Below are positions 1-8,842 of a stretch of 64,000 nt of DNA, in pieces. The position numbers were made by a program, and so were the translations under genes. The notes below the pieces were generated by a model. It ran no database searches and was not told where the DNA came from. It saw nothing but the letters and a program-made list of their open reading frames with translations. The stretch is from an uncultured Mucilaginibacter sp. (GTDB taxonomy: Bacteria; Bacteroidota; Bacteroidia; Sphingobacteriales; Sphingobacteriaceae). The stretch's first letter is position 1. Every line of letters begins with the position of its first letter. The stretch lies in the NCBI GenBank assembly GCA_903863845.1, contig CAIPDP010000200.1, positions 1 through 64,000 of the forward strand, read 5' to 3'.

Positions 1-101
1 CAGCGATTGGCTCGTATAATTTTAAAAAAATAAAATGCCTTCAGTTTTTGATTCGAACAAATCACCTATATTTATTCAACCCTAAATTATAACAAGCAAC
101 A

Positions 102-1352
102 ATGAGCCAACAAGAAAACCATCTTAACCGTCGGCGGTTTTTGACGCAATTATCGCTAATCTCAGCTGCCATGGTAGCACCACGCTATGTGATGGGCTGC
201 AAATCGGCATCAGATAAAGTCAATTTGGGCTTTATCGGAACAGGCAAACAGGCGCTAGGTCTGCAGGAATCTTTTTTAAAAACCAATGCGGTAAATATCC
301 TCGCAGCTGCTGACGTTTATGAAGCGAAATTGCAACATTTTGCCAGCACGCTTACCGGTTGCGAGTTGTATCATGATTTCAGGAAAATACTCGACCGAAA
401 GGATATTGACGCTGTTGTGATAGCGGTGCCCGATCACTGGCATGCTGTTATATCCATTTTAGCGGCGCAGGCCGGTAAAGACATCTACTGCGAAAAACCA
501 TTGTCTCTTACTGTAAAAGAAGGCAGGGCGATGGTGACTGCTGCCGGGCAGCATAAGCGTGTATTCCAAACAGGCAGTATGCAACGTTCATGGCCCGAGT
601 TCAGGCAGGCTGTTGAACTGGTACGTAATGGCTATATAGGTGACATAAAAACCGTAAGAGTAAACGTTGGACCACCGCCTAAACCTTATGACCTTCCTGA
701 AGAAACTATTCCGGCTGGCGTGGATTGGGATTTTTGGTTGGGACCTAATGTAAAACCCGTAGTCTTTAATCATAACCTGGCACCGGGTTTGAAGGATGAT
801 TTTTGGGCACACTGGCGCGATTATAAGGAATTTGGCGGCGGCGGCATGACCGACTGGGGCGCACACATGTTTGATATTGCGCAATGGGGTTTGGATATGG
901 ATGCCAGCGGACCAATATCGGTAACACCGCCGGATAATGAACACCCTTTCCTTACCTATCAGTATGCCAATGGTATCACTATGACCCATGAGCCCAGCAA
1001 AGGCGACCAGGGCTTAACTTTTGTTGGCACCAAAGGCGAGATACATGTCGTACGCGGTAAACTGGAAACCAATCCGCCTGAACTAAGAGATAAAGTGATT
1101 GGCGACAGCGAAAAACACGTGTACAAAAGCGAAAATCATTATGATGATTTCCTGCAGGCCATACGCAAACGTAGCAAACCTGTTGCTGATGTCGAGATCG
1201 GGCATCGTACCGCAACCGTATGCAATATAGGCAATATCGCCTATGCCTTGAATCGCCCGCTGAAATGGGATCCGGTAAAAGAAGTTTTTGACGATGCCGA
1301 GGCTAATAAATTAACAGGCAGGGAAATGAAGAAAGAGTGGAATATTTTGTAG
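102..1352 (+). CDS. Gfo/Idh/MocA family oxidoreductase, Tat-exported
   Basis: Predicted NAD(P)-dependent sugar or polyol oxidoreductase acting outside the cytoplasm. Residues 10-12 are RRR in NRRRFL, followed by a hydrophobic stretch: a twin-arginine signal, needed because the cofactor is bound before export. VMGC near residue 33 could serve as a lipobox. The Rossmann glycine motif GFIGTGKQALG lies at about 43-53 and the family EKP motif (DIYCEKP) at 131-133. GGGGMTDWGAHMFD belongs to the C-terminal alpha/beta domain. Its 416 residues are typical of the secreted Bacteroidota members. It starts at ATG and stands alone on the plus strand. The substrate cannot be read from sequence. Confidence 0.9.
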   Translation: MSQQENHLNRRRFLTQLSLISAAMVAPRYVMGCKSASDKVNLGFIGTGKQALGLQESFLKTNAVNILAAADVYEAKLQHFASTLTGCELYHDFRKILDRKDIDAVVIAVPDHWHAVISILAAQAGKDIYCEKPLSLTVKEGRAMVTAAGQHKRVFQTGSMQRSWPEFRQAVELVRNGYIGDIKTVRVNVGPPPKPYDLPEETIPAGVDWDFWLGPNVKPVVFNHNLAPGLKDDFWAHWRDYKEFGGGGMTDWGAHMFDIAQWGLDMDASGPISVTPPDNEHPFLTYQYANGITMTHEPSKGDQGLTFVGTKGEIHVVRGKLETNPPELRDKVIGDSEKHVYKSENHYDDFLQAIRKRSKPVADVEIGHRTATVCNIGNIAYALNRPLKWDPVKEVFDDAEANKLTGREMKKEWNIL

Positions 1353-1369
1353 TTCTGGTTTTTCAACAA

Positions 1370-1412
1370 TCTATTTCATTCTGAGCAGGAGGACGAAGAA
1401 TTTAAGACTCGG
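1370..1412. repeat. Interspersed CATTCTGAG...ACGAAGAAT repeat copy
   Basis: The gap after the oxidoreductase contains CATTCTGAGCAGGAGGACGA followed by AGAATTT. This resembles the short interspersed CATTCTGAGNNNACGAAGAAT words found in many bacterial genomes. It is a single copy here and the boundary is approximate. Confidence 0.45.
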
Positions 1413-1454
1413 TACTCTAAAACAGTTTTGCTAATTTTTTTTTAATTTGTTAAT

Positions 1455-1670
1455 ATGACCATCGTAGTTAAACCTCATAATAAAAATGAAGAAATGGAAC
1501 TACTTGCTTTTCTTGACCGTATGAAATACGACTACAGTCGGGAAGAGCCTGTTGCCTTATCTGAAACTCAATTACAAGAGACATTAAAAAGGGACCGTTT
1601 GTATGAAGACGGCAAAACTGACACCTTCAGCATCGAGGATATTATTACTCATTTTAAGCTGAAAGCATAA
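1455..1670 (+). CDS. Small hypothetical protein (71 aa)
   Basis: A 71-residue acidic protein that starts at ATG soon after an A/T-rich leader. It has no signal peptide or membrane segment. The predicted shape is a short strand (TIVVKPH), a helix (EEMELLAFLDRMKYDY) and a C-terminal helix (SIEDIITHFKL). This layout recalls small antitoxin-like or DUF2683-type proteins of Bacteroidota, but that is a guess from composition. No toxin gene lies next to it: downstream is a convergent amidohydrolase. No function is assigned. Confidence 0.6.
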   Translation: MTIVVKPHNKNEEMELLAFLDRMKYDYSREEPVALSETQLQETLKRDRLYEDGKTDTFSIEDIITHFKLKA

Positions 1671-1734
1671 TCCAGCATTGTTTAAAATTCTGGTTTTCCC
1701 ACCTGCTATAATATCCCAAAAAAGCCGTATAAGT

Positions 1735-3708
1735 TCATTTACTAAACCCATCCAGCAAATGTAGCTGATGCGGGTCGTAAATATGCCCGGCCTTGATCAC
1801 GGTGGTGACATTGCGTATATCTCGAATATTTTTGAGCGGATCGCCATCAACGATGATCAGATCGGCGCTTTTACCTTCTTCTACAGATCCCGAAGTTTTG
1901 TCAAGATTCAATACCCTTGCCGGTATTATTGTTGCAGTTTGTATAGCATCAGCTGGTGTTAGGCCCGACTGTACATAAAGCTCCAGTTCGCGGGGAACGC
2001 TAAAGCCAGGAAATCCCTGATCAGTTCCTGCAACAATGGTTACTCCCCCATCATGCAATTGTTTTACAATAGCTACCATACTTTCATATAGTGGTTTGAA
2101 TTTTTTCGCACCGGCGGCGTCTTCTCCTGTATTTTTTAACAAAGCCTGTAAGGGCAGTGGCAATGTATAAAAGGCAGGTTCAATTACTGAAATATCATCG
2201 CTTATCGAGCGGAAACTCATCTCAAAAACGCCCAAAGTTGGGTCAATAACGGTATTGTGTTTCTTCAAAAAAGAAATAACCGCCTTGCTCGTTGAATCAT
2301 CGAAATTGATCGAACGATCTTTATTACGTTTCATCACCGAATACACGTATTGCACATGATTCACCATATCCATACCCGAATCAACACCGGCCTGGATGGT
2401 CATCCCGATTGGAATATGCCCCGTAACGGTCAGCCCCTGTTTATGCGCTTCGTCGCAAATTGCTTTAACGATAGCTGGCTTTACCGAGCTGTATATTTTG
2501 ATCTGTCCAAAACCATTGCTTTTATAACGATCCACGGCTTTAATGGCTTCTTCTTTGGTATCAGCCTGTATGATACCTAAGGCAAATTGCCCTTTACCAT
2601 CGATGATACCGGCCTTAATAATGAGCGGCCCCACTCCTTTTCCGTCATCGATCGCCTGTTTGATCGCATTGATAAAATCATATTCATTGCCACAATCGCG
2701 CACGGTTGTAACGCCCGCTGCGAGGTAAGCCGGCCCCCATTCTGCCTGCTCAAAATGCGCATGCATATCCCATAATCCCGGAAAGATCATTTTGCCGGTG
2801 GCATCGATCACCTTTGCACCTGCAGGAATACTTACTTCCCCCTTTTTGCCGACTTTTTTTATGATACCATTTTCGATGATCAATACCGCATCCGGAATAC
2901 TCTTTTCGTTTACAACATCATAAACTGTACCGCCCGTAATAGCGATAAGTTTTTCGGCCTGGCTGCCCAACCCTGCTGATTTGGTAAACAGACGCATGCT
3001 ATAGGTTGCAGTCTTACCAATAAGCTGAGGTAACAGATCCTCATAAGCTTCCCTAACTGATTCAAACTTGTCAAACTCGGCATCATTGGTGATGATGGCA
3101 ATAACCTGACCCTGTTTGTCGGTCCAGACAAATTCATTACCCCAGATCAGGCCGCCAATCGTATACCGGTCTAAACTGAGTGCTACGCCTTTCAGGCTAA
3201 CTTCATCTTGTCCATCGAGCCGGATCTGTACCGAACCAACAGGTAGAATTGGGATATTGGCAGGCCTGCCATGTTTTTTCCAGAATTGTATCAGCACCTG
3301 CTGAACGATAGTGGGTGCATAACCTGCTACCGGGAAAGTTATAGCTGATATTTTTTTATGATATACCGAATCATCCACTTTAACATAAGCCTCTTTTCCA
3401 TTGATCCTGATCGTATCATTGACCGTAGCACCGCGCGCCACATTACCTTTAATAGAAAGTGAAAGAGGATCCAAAGCCGGATTTACACGCAGTTCGGCTT
3501 TTAAAGGAACCGGAGAACCACGGTCGACAAATTTGAAATCAGCCCCATAGATATTGGCATCTTTTTCATGGCTTAACTGATAAGTTTCTTTACCGATCTT
3601 TTGCTGGAATTTATGGAGCAGGAAGGTGCCGGTATCGGTAGCAGAGGTTTGGGCATGAGCATAGGTAAATACTACACCAGAAGCAAGCAGCAGCAAATAT
3701 TTTTTCAT
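1735..3708 (-). CDS. Secreted amidohydrolase family protein
   Basis: A metal-dependent hydrolase of the amidohydrolase superfamily, imidazolonepropionase or Xaa-Pro dipeptidase-like. It begins with a signal peptide (MKKYLLLLASG...HAQ). Residues of about 20-255 form an extra N-terminal domain that I do not recognise. The catalytic part starts near IAITGGTVYDV, carries the HxH metal motif in WDMHAHFEQ, further histidines in TGHIPIG and NHVQYVY, and the late aspartate in VAGTDQG. It closes with the usual GSVEEGKSADLIIVDGDP strand of the composite beta domain. At 657 aa it is longer than core members because of the N-terminal domain. It is monocistronic; the substrate is unknown. Confidence 0.85.
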   Translation of the reverse strand: MKKYLLLLASGVVFTYAHAQTSATDTGTFLLHKFQQKIGKETYQLSHEKDANIYGADFKFVDRGSPVPLKAELRVNPALDPLSLSIKGNVARGATVNDTIRINGKEAYVKVDDSVYHKKISAITFPVAGYAPTIVQQVLIQFWKKHGRPANIPILPVGSVQIRLDGQDEVSLKGVALSLDRYTIGGLIWGNEFVWTDKQGQVIAIITNDAEFDKFESVREAYEDLLPQLIGKTATYSMRLFTKSAGLGSQAEKLIAITGGTVYDVVNEKSIPDAVLIIENGIIKKVGKKGEVSIPAGAKVIDATGKMIFPGLWDMHAHFEQAEWGPAYLAAGVTTVRDCGNEYDFINAIKQAIDDGKGVGPLIIKAGIIDGKGQFALGIIQADTKEEAIKAVDRYKSNGFGQIKIYSSVKPAIVKAICDEAHKQGLTVTGHIPIGMTIQAGVDSGMDMVNHVQYVYSVMKRNKDRSINFDDSTSKAVISFLKKHNTVIDPTLGVFEMSFRSISDDISVIEPAFYTLPLPLQALLKNTGEDAAGAKKFKPLYESMVAIVKQLHDGGVTIVAGTDQGFPGFSVPRELELYVQSGLTPADAIQTATIIPARVLNLDKTSGSVEEGKSADLIIVDGDPLKNIRDIRNVTTVIKAGHIYDPHQLHLLDGFSK

Positions 3709-3858
3709 CGGGAAAGCTTGTTAATGACAAGTAAATTTATCATTTATTTCATGAAGTGGTAGGTAAGCTTCGCCAATGTTGCGGTTTTTGAAAAATAAAG
3801 CCTGAATCGGCAGCGTGTTTATCCACTACCAAAGCCGGTCAGTCTTTCAAAATTACTA

Positions 3859-5166
3859 CTACAGCTTCTCGCCGTGCTGGCTAATATCCAAACCAACCAA
3901 TTCTTCTTCTTTGGATACCCGCAATGGCGAGATCATATCGGTGATCTTCAATAACAATAAGGATCCGAAAAACGAGAACACGGATGCAGCAACCAGGGCA
4001 ATACACTGCACAAAGAATAAATGCGTCTCGCCAAAGAATAAACCGTTGCCTGTGGTATTGCCGGGGTTAACGTTTTGATGGGCAAATACACCTGTCAACA
4101 ACATACCTACCATACCGCCCACACCATGGCATGGAAAAACGTCTAAAGTATCATCAATAGAAGTACGGGTGCGCCATTCAACCACCAGGTTGCTTACTAA
4201 TGCCGAAATTATCCCTATGGCCAATGAATGCGGGATGGAAACATACCCGGCTGCAGGTGTAATGGCCACCAGACCCACCACTGCACCAATGCAGGTACCC
4301 ATGGCTGATGGCTTTTTATTGCGTAGCATATCAAAGAATATCCAGGTTAAACCAGCTGCAGCCGAAGCAGTTGTACTGGTGGCAAGCGCATTTACTGCCA
4401 AATGGTTAGCGCCAAAGGCCGAGCCCGCGTTAAAGCCAAACCAACCAAACCATAGTAGACCGGTACCGATGATCACATAGGTTACACGTGCAGGTGCATG
4501 GCTGGTTTCCGTACGCCCTTTAAGGTAAATGGCAGATGCCAATGCCGCCCATCCGGCCGACATGTGTACAACTGTCCCACCGGCAAAATCAAGTACACCC
4601 AGTTTCGACAAAATACCATCAGGGTGCCAGGTGGCATGTGCCAGTGGCGAGAAAATGAAGATGGAAAACAAACAAAGGAAAACGATATAACTATTAAACC
4701 GGATGCGCTCGGCAAATGCACCTGTTATCAAAGCCGGAGTGATAATGGCAAATTTTAACTGGTACATGGCAAAAAGCAACAATGGAATAGTAGGCGCCAG
4801 TTTCCAGGTTGCATTGCCGAGCATGCCTTTCATCATAAAATAAGTTGCAGGGTTGCCAATGATGCCATGAAAGGAGTCGCCGAAAGCCAGACTGAAACCG
4901 AATATACCCCAGATAACCGTAATGATCACCATACAAACCACGCTTTGCAACATGGTTGAGATCACGTTCTTTTTATTCACCATACCGCCATAGAAAAAGG
5001 CAAGTCCCGGCGTCATGATCAAAACCAAAGCCGTTGACATCAGCATCCAGGCTACATCACCGGTATTAAAATTAGCTTTAGTGTGATCGGTAATCTCTAC
5101 CGATGGGAAAAGAAAAGTCAACAAAAGTACTACCAGTATCAACTGGAAGGGTAAATAACGCTTCAT
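3859..5166 (-). CDS. amt: Ammonium transporter, Amt family
   Basis: An inner-membrane ammonium channel (Amt/Mep/Rh family) that takes up NH4+/NH3. There are about eleven hydrophobic segments after a first segment that may be cleaved. Family motifs include DFAGGTVVHMSAG, GWFGFNAGSAFG and the histidine-bearing CHGVGGMVGMLLTGVF. At 435 aa the length is normal. No glnK/P-II gene adjoins it, which differs from the common amtB-glnK pair; the next gene on the same strand is nuoN, beginning 1.6 kb upstream. The C-terminal tail (KEEELVGLDISQHGE) matches the conserved cytoplasmic tail. Confidence 0.95.
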   Translation of the reverse strand: MKRYLPFQLILVVLLLTFLFPSVEITDHTKANFNTGDVAWMLMSTALVLIMTPGLAFFYGGMVNKKNVISTMLQSVVCMVIITVIWGIFGFSLAFGDSFHGIIGNPATYFMMKGMLGNATWKLAPTIPLLLFAMYQLKFAIITPALITGAFAERIRFNSYIVFLCLFSIFIFSPLAHATWHPDGILSKLGVLDFAGGTVVHMSAGWAALASAIYLKGRTETSHAPARVTYVIIGTGLLWFGWFGFNAGSAFGANHLAVNALATSTTASAAAGLTWIFFDMLRNKKPSAMGTCIGAVVGLVAITPAAGYVSIPHSLAIGIISALVSNLVVEWRTRTSIDDTLDVFPCHGVGGMVGMLLTGVFAHQNVNPGNTTGNGLFFGETHLFFVQCIALVAASVFSFFGSLLLLKITDMISPLRVSKEEELVGLDISQHGEKL

Positions 5167-5275
5167 AATTCAGGACAATAATCGGTTTATAATTGCGGCA
5201 TCTAAATTACTATTTTATCTAAAAAATGAGCGATATTTTTTGATTTTTTTAAGATTTTATCGATTTGGTTAGCAA

Positions 5276-6781
5276 TTACAAATATTTGTAAGCAAAACCC
5301 GGAAATATTCCAAAATACAATACGATGAGTACGATGATGGCTATGGTAATAAATAATGCCCTGCTTCCGCTCGCAAAACCGGTAGTCCGTTCGGTTTTAT
5401 AGAGAAATAGATTGCGGGGAATTTTAATATAGTAAAACAATGATACTACTGTTGTGATGGCACCGGTGATCATGAGCAAAAGCAAAGCTATTTGGTGCGT
5501 GTCTTTATAAACCCCATAAACTGCCGAAAAAGCCAAAAGCTTGCCGTTAAAACCTGCTGTAAGCGGGATTCCGGTAAGCGAAATTAAAATAATAATAAAA
5601 GCAATGCTGGCCATGGGGTATTTAAAACCAAGACCCTTATACCCTTCTATATCTTCGGCACCGGCAATTTCTTCAAAAAAACTGGCCAGCATCCAGGCTG
5701 CGGTACTGGCTAAAGCATAGGCCAGCAAATAAAACCTTAGTGCCGAAATTCCTTGTCCATCTAAATTAAAGTTGACGAGCGCCATGATGGCAAAACCAGT
5801 ATGACCAATGCTCGAATAAGCCAGCATGCGCTTCACATTGTTTTGCAGGGTAGCCGCGAAATTACCGGCGATCATGGTGATGATACCAATTACGGCAAGC
5901 AATAGCTGGAAATCGAAGGCTTTCCATTGTACCGAAGGGTCGATGAATGGAGAAAGAAAATTGATCAGTAAAGCAAATGCGGCGATCTTTGGTACGGTAG
6001 ATAAAAAGGCTGAGATCGGTGTTGGTGCTCCTTCGTAAACATCGGGTACCCAAAAATGCAGGGGAACAAAGGATAGTTTAAAGCCTATGCCGACTAAAAA
6101 AAGAATTAAGGCAAGGCCTGCGGTCAGTGGATTGGCATGTGCCAAACCGGAGGTCAGGGCGCCGGTGTACAGATCGAGCGTACCGCTCAATCCATAGAGT
6201 AAAGAAATTCCGTAGAGCATGATGGCGGAACATGCCGCCCCGAATAATACATATTTCAGACCCGCTTCGCTGCTCCATTTCCTTTCAGTACGGTAAACCA
6301 CCATCAGGTAAGAAGTAATGGATACCATTTCGACCGACAGGTATATCGATAATAGATTGGCAGCCATCGACATCAGATGAAGACCGAGGATAGCTGCAAG
6401 GGTAATGGTATACAGGTCGGATAATTTTTTTGAATGGGAACGCAAGTCTGCGTCCCATTCAAAATATAGCAACATCAGGATCGAGATAAGGTCGATCAAT
6501 ATTTTAAATTTCAGTCCCGCTGTATGCAGGATAAGCATGTTATTAAAAAACAATGCCGTATTTTCCAGCATGGGCGCCTGTTGGAGATCTTTTAACAAAA
6601 CGATCACCATACCTGCGATCGCTATTGTACGGCACAACCAGCCACTTCGCCTGCCAAATAACAGATCGGTTAACAAAACCAGCACCAACAAGGCCGCAAG
6701 GTATATTTCCGGCATGAATAGCGGCAGGCTATCTAATACCTGGTTGAGTTGTTGGTGTAGTGATGGAAACAAACCTTGCAT
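5276..6781 (-). CDS. nuoN: NADH-quinone oxidoreductase subunit N
   Basis: An antiporter-like proton-pumping subunit of complex I in the cytoplasmic membrane. Many membrane segments span its 501 residues. Signature stretches are SVEMVSITSYLMV, the proton-channel region VGIGFKLSFVPLHFWVPDVYEGAPTP, and MLAYSSIGHTGF. It is the last gene of the nuo cluster here and starts only 5 bp after the DUF4139 gene stops, so the two are probably cotranscribed. Confidence 0.96.
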   Translation of the reverse strand: MQGLFPSLHQQLNQVLDSLPLFMPEIYLAALLVLVLLTDLLFGRRSGWLCRTIAIAGMVIVLLKDLQQAPMLENTALFFNNMLILHTAGLKFKILIDLISILMLLYFEWDADLRSHSKKLSDLYTITLAAILGLHLMSMAANLLSIYLSVEMVSITSYLMVVYRTERKWSSEAGLKYVLFGAACSAIMLYGISLLYGLSGTLDLYTGALTSGLAHANPLTAGLALILFLVGIGFKLSFVPLHFWVPDVYEGAPTPISAFLSTVPKIAAFALLINFLSPFIDPSVQWKAFDFQLLLAVIGIITMIAGNFAATLQNNVKRMLAYSSIGHTGFAIMALVNFNLDGQGISALRFYLLAYALASTAAWMLASFFEEIAGAEDIEGYKGLGFKYPMASIAFIIILISLTGIPLTAGFNGKLLAFSAVYGVYKDTHQIALLLLMITGAITTVVSLFYYIKIPRNLFLYKTERTTGFASGSRALFITIAIIVLIVLYFGIFPGFAYKYL

Positions 6782-6786
6782 ATTAA

Positions 6787-8733
6787 CTATTGTACGATGA
6801 CCGATTGGCTTTTAGGGTATTTAACTAAATATTTTAATTCAACTTTTTTATCATCCTGCGGGCTCAGCTGAAAATCCCAGGTTACTTTCCCGCTCTTTTC
6901 GTCAAGCTTACCACCGGATAGCTCCTGCTTTTCTACCTCGATCGACGAATTCTGCGATACCGGTATCTGATCTTCTACCAGCAAATTTATCAATTGGTTC
7001 TTACGGTTCTTCACTTCTATTTCCCAATCGCGTGTTTCTTTCCGGTTCGAGCCCAGATTTTGCTTCTCGGTCAGCGTTTTAACAGAAGTACGTGTAACCA
7101 CAATATTCTTATCGGCACCCAATGATAAATTCAGCGTATCGGCTGTAGCATTAGCATCTATGACCGATTTGCCGATAAATGTACCTTCAAAAAACAAATT
7201 AGCCTCACCCGAAAGAAAATTATATTTATTCCAATCGGTTAACTTCGCTGTTAAAAACACATCGGTACTTACTTTTGGCACCACGGCATATTGGTAGATG
7301 GCTTTCAGATCAAACTCATTGATATCAACCGTACATTGCTTGCCATCATTCGTAATGGTATAAGGATCGGTGATATCAAACTCTATATTGGTTTGGTTTT
7401 CCACCTGGTTGACTTCAATAGGTAGGGTTGCTTTTGACACCCCTGCAGCCTGGCCCTGGAGTATATTTTTCTCATTGATACTACTTGTACCCCTGATATA
7501 TACCGCGCTGCTTGCGCCTGGCTGAGCATCCATGCTAATGGTAGACGTGGCTCCGGTTACATCGCTTTTACGCTGGGTACCATAGCCGGTAACCACAACC
7601 TCATTGAGCGCATTAGACGAAGGTTCGAGCCTGAAACTTGCCTGACCGCCGGTAATTGCAGTTTCCTGAACTTTATATCCAATATAGGATGCAACCAGCG
7701 CTTGCGCGCCATGGGGTAATTGTAAAGAGTAATTACCGTTCGCATCGGTGACCGCCCCGATCGATGTCCCCTTAACTTTAATGGTAGCTCCAGGCAGCGG
7801 TTGATTGTCATCACCGTCTACAATTCTTCCGGAAATAGTATTGGGGATACTTGCAGGATTTGTATAATACATACCATATCCCAGGTAATAAGGATTCAAT
7901 TCCGGCTTGCTGCCACTTACTGAGGGGTTGCCGGTTGATAGCGTCAGCCGGATATTCTTCCATTCCTCACCACATTGCTGAGAAACATTGGCCTTGTAAG
8001 AGATCTGTATCGGGCTATTGATATCTTTTGCCCTGATATCATAGGTTGGAAACCAGGCTGCACTGCGTACAACATAACTCAGGGAAAATTCGGCTTGCAA
8101 TGCAGTTTTTGAAGATATAGTCACGATCACATTGCTGGTAGCCGTTGAAATCCCTTTTGAAAGATCGGCCAGTTGCTTGTCGTATTTCTGCAGTTCCCGG
8201 TTCAGATCCTCGATTTCACTGTTGATCGCCTGCTCTTTTTTCCGGATCTCGGTAAAACGTTCGGTCTGAAAATCCAATACCTGTTTCAACTTTACCACAT
8301 CTAACCCTGTAGTTTCGCCCGATACTACCTGGTTTTTACGCAGCAGGTTAGCTTCCTCTTCGTAAATAGTTAAAAAATTGCTTTCAAAATTGATCTTATC
8401 CCGAAGTGCTTTTTGTTTGGCTCTGAGTTCTTCGGCTGTAGTTTGTTTGGCCTGCTCGTTAATAAAATCCATTTCGTGCTTTACCGCAAGGATCGTGAAG
8501 GGCCCATTGGCATGCACCTGTATGCTTTGGGCGTCAATATCAGGCGAAAGGTTATTAAAAATGAGTGTCGATGTACCCTGCTTGATACTGACATCGGCTG
8601 TACGCTTAACCTGTGCCCCGCTCAGGAACACAATAACCCGCTGAACTTTTGAACTGATCTTTTGGCCTTCATCAGCTTGTGATGTTATTGCAATAAGGGA
8701 AAAGCAAACAGCCATTAATGAATTTTTTAACAT
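6787..8733 (-). CDS. DUF4139/MuiA-like protein with inserted CarboxypepD_reg and SusC-like segment
   Basis: An exported protein with a signal peptide (MLKNSLMAVCFSLIAITSQA). Residues of about 30-100 resemble DUF4140 (VQRVIVFLSGAQVKR...), then comes a coiled coil rich in K/E/Q (about 100-195), then the first half of a DUF4139 beta domain (SYVVRSAAWFPTYDIRA). That domain is split at about residue 290. The insert begins with a carboxypeptidase-regulatory fold (ISGRIVDGDDNQPLPGATI) and then a SusC-receptor signature (NEVVVTGYGTQRKSDVTGA, then YIRGTSSINE). DUF4139 resumes near LPIEVNQVEN and runs to the end. There is no beta-barrel. Function is unknown; the family is named after the mucoidy inhibitor MuiA. 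It sits between nuoM (109 bp gap) and nuoN (5 bp gap). Confidence 0.85.
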   Translation of the reverse strand: MLKNSLMAVCFSLIAITSQADEGQKISSKVQRVIVFLSGAQVKRTADVSIKQGTSTLIFNNLSPDIDAQSIQVHANGPFTILAVKHEMDFINEQAKQTTAEELRAKQKALRDKINFESNFLTIYEEEANLLRKNQVVSGETTGLDVVKLKQVLDFQTERFTEIRKKEQAINSEIEDLNRELQKYDKQLADLSKGISTATSNVIVTISSKTALQAEFSLSYVVRSAAWFPTYDIRAKDINSPIQISYKANVSQQCGEEWKNIRLTLSTGNPSVSGSKPELNPYYLGYGMYYTNPASIPNTISGRIVDGDDNQPLPGATIKVKGTSIGAVTDANGNYSLQLPHGAQALVASYIGYKVQETAITGGQASFRLEPSSNALNEVVVTGYGTQRKSDVTGATSTISMDAQPGASSAVYIRGTSSINEKNILQGQAAGVSKATLPIEVNQVENQTNIEFDITDPYTITNDGKQCTVDINEFDLKAIYQYAVVPKVSTDVFLTAKLTDWNKYNFLSGEANLFFEGTFIGKSVIDANATADTLNLSLGADKNIVVTRTSVKTLTEKQNLGSNRKETRDWEIEVKNRKNQLINLLVEDQIPVSQNSSIEVEKQELSGGKLDEKSGKVTWDFQLSPQDDKKVELKYLVKYPKSQSVIVQ

Positions 8734-8842
8734 GGTCTTCGGTTTAAATGAACATTTATTGATTTAACCCCTAAATGGGTTTTGTATCAATGATGCTCTG
8801 GCAGCGGCTATTCCATAAAGCTGCAACCGAAAAACCGAATAT

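Noticed and set aside
1-101. First 101 bases
   Set aside because: A/T-rich upstream region with TATATTTA-like words but no full -7 consensus or gene that I can support.
8755-8785. AACCC/GGGTT hairpin between nuoM and the DUF4139 gene
   Set aside because: Only 5 bp of stem and no T-run in the direction of transcription, so not called as a terminator.
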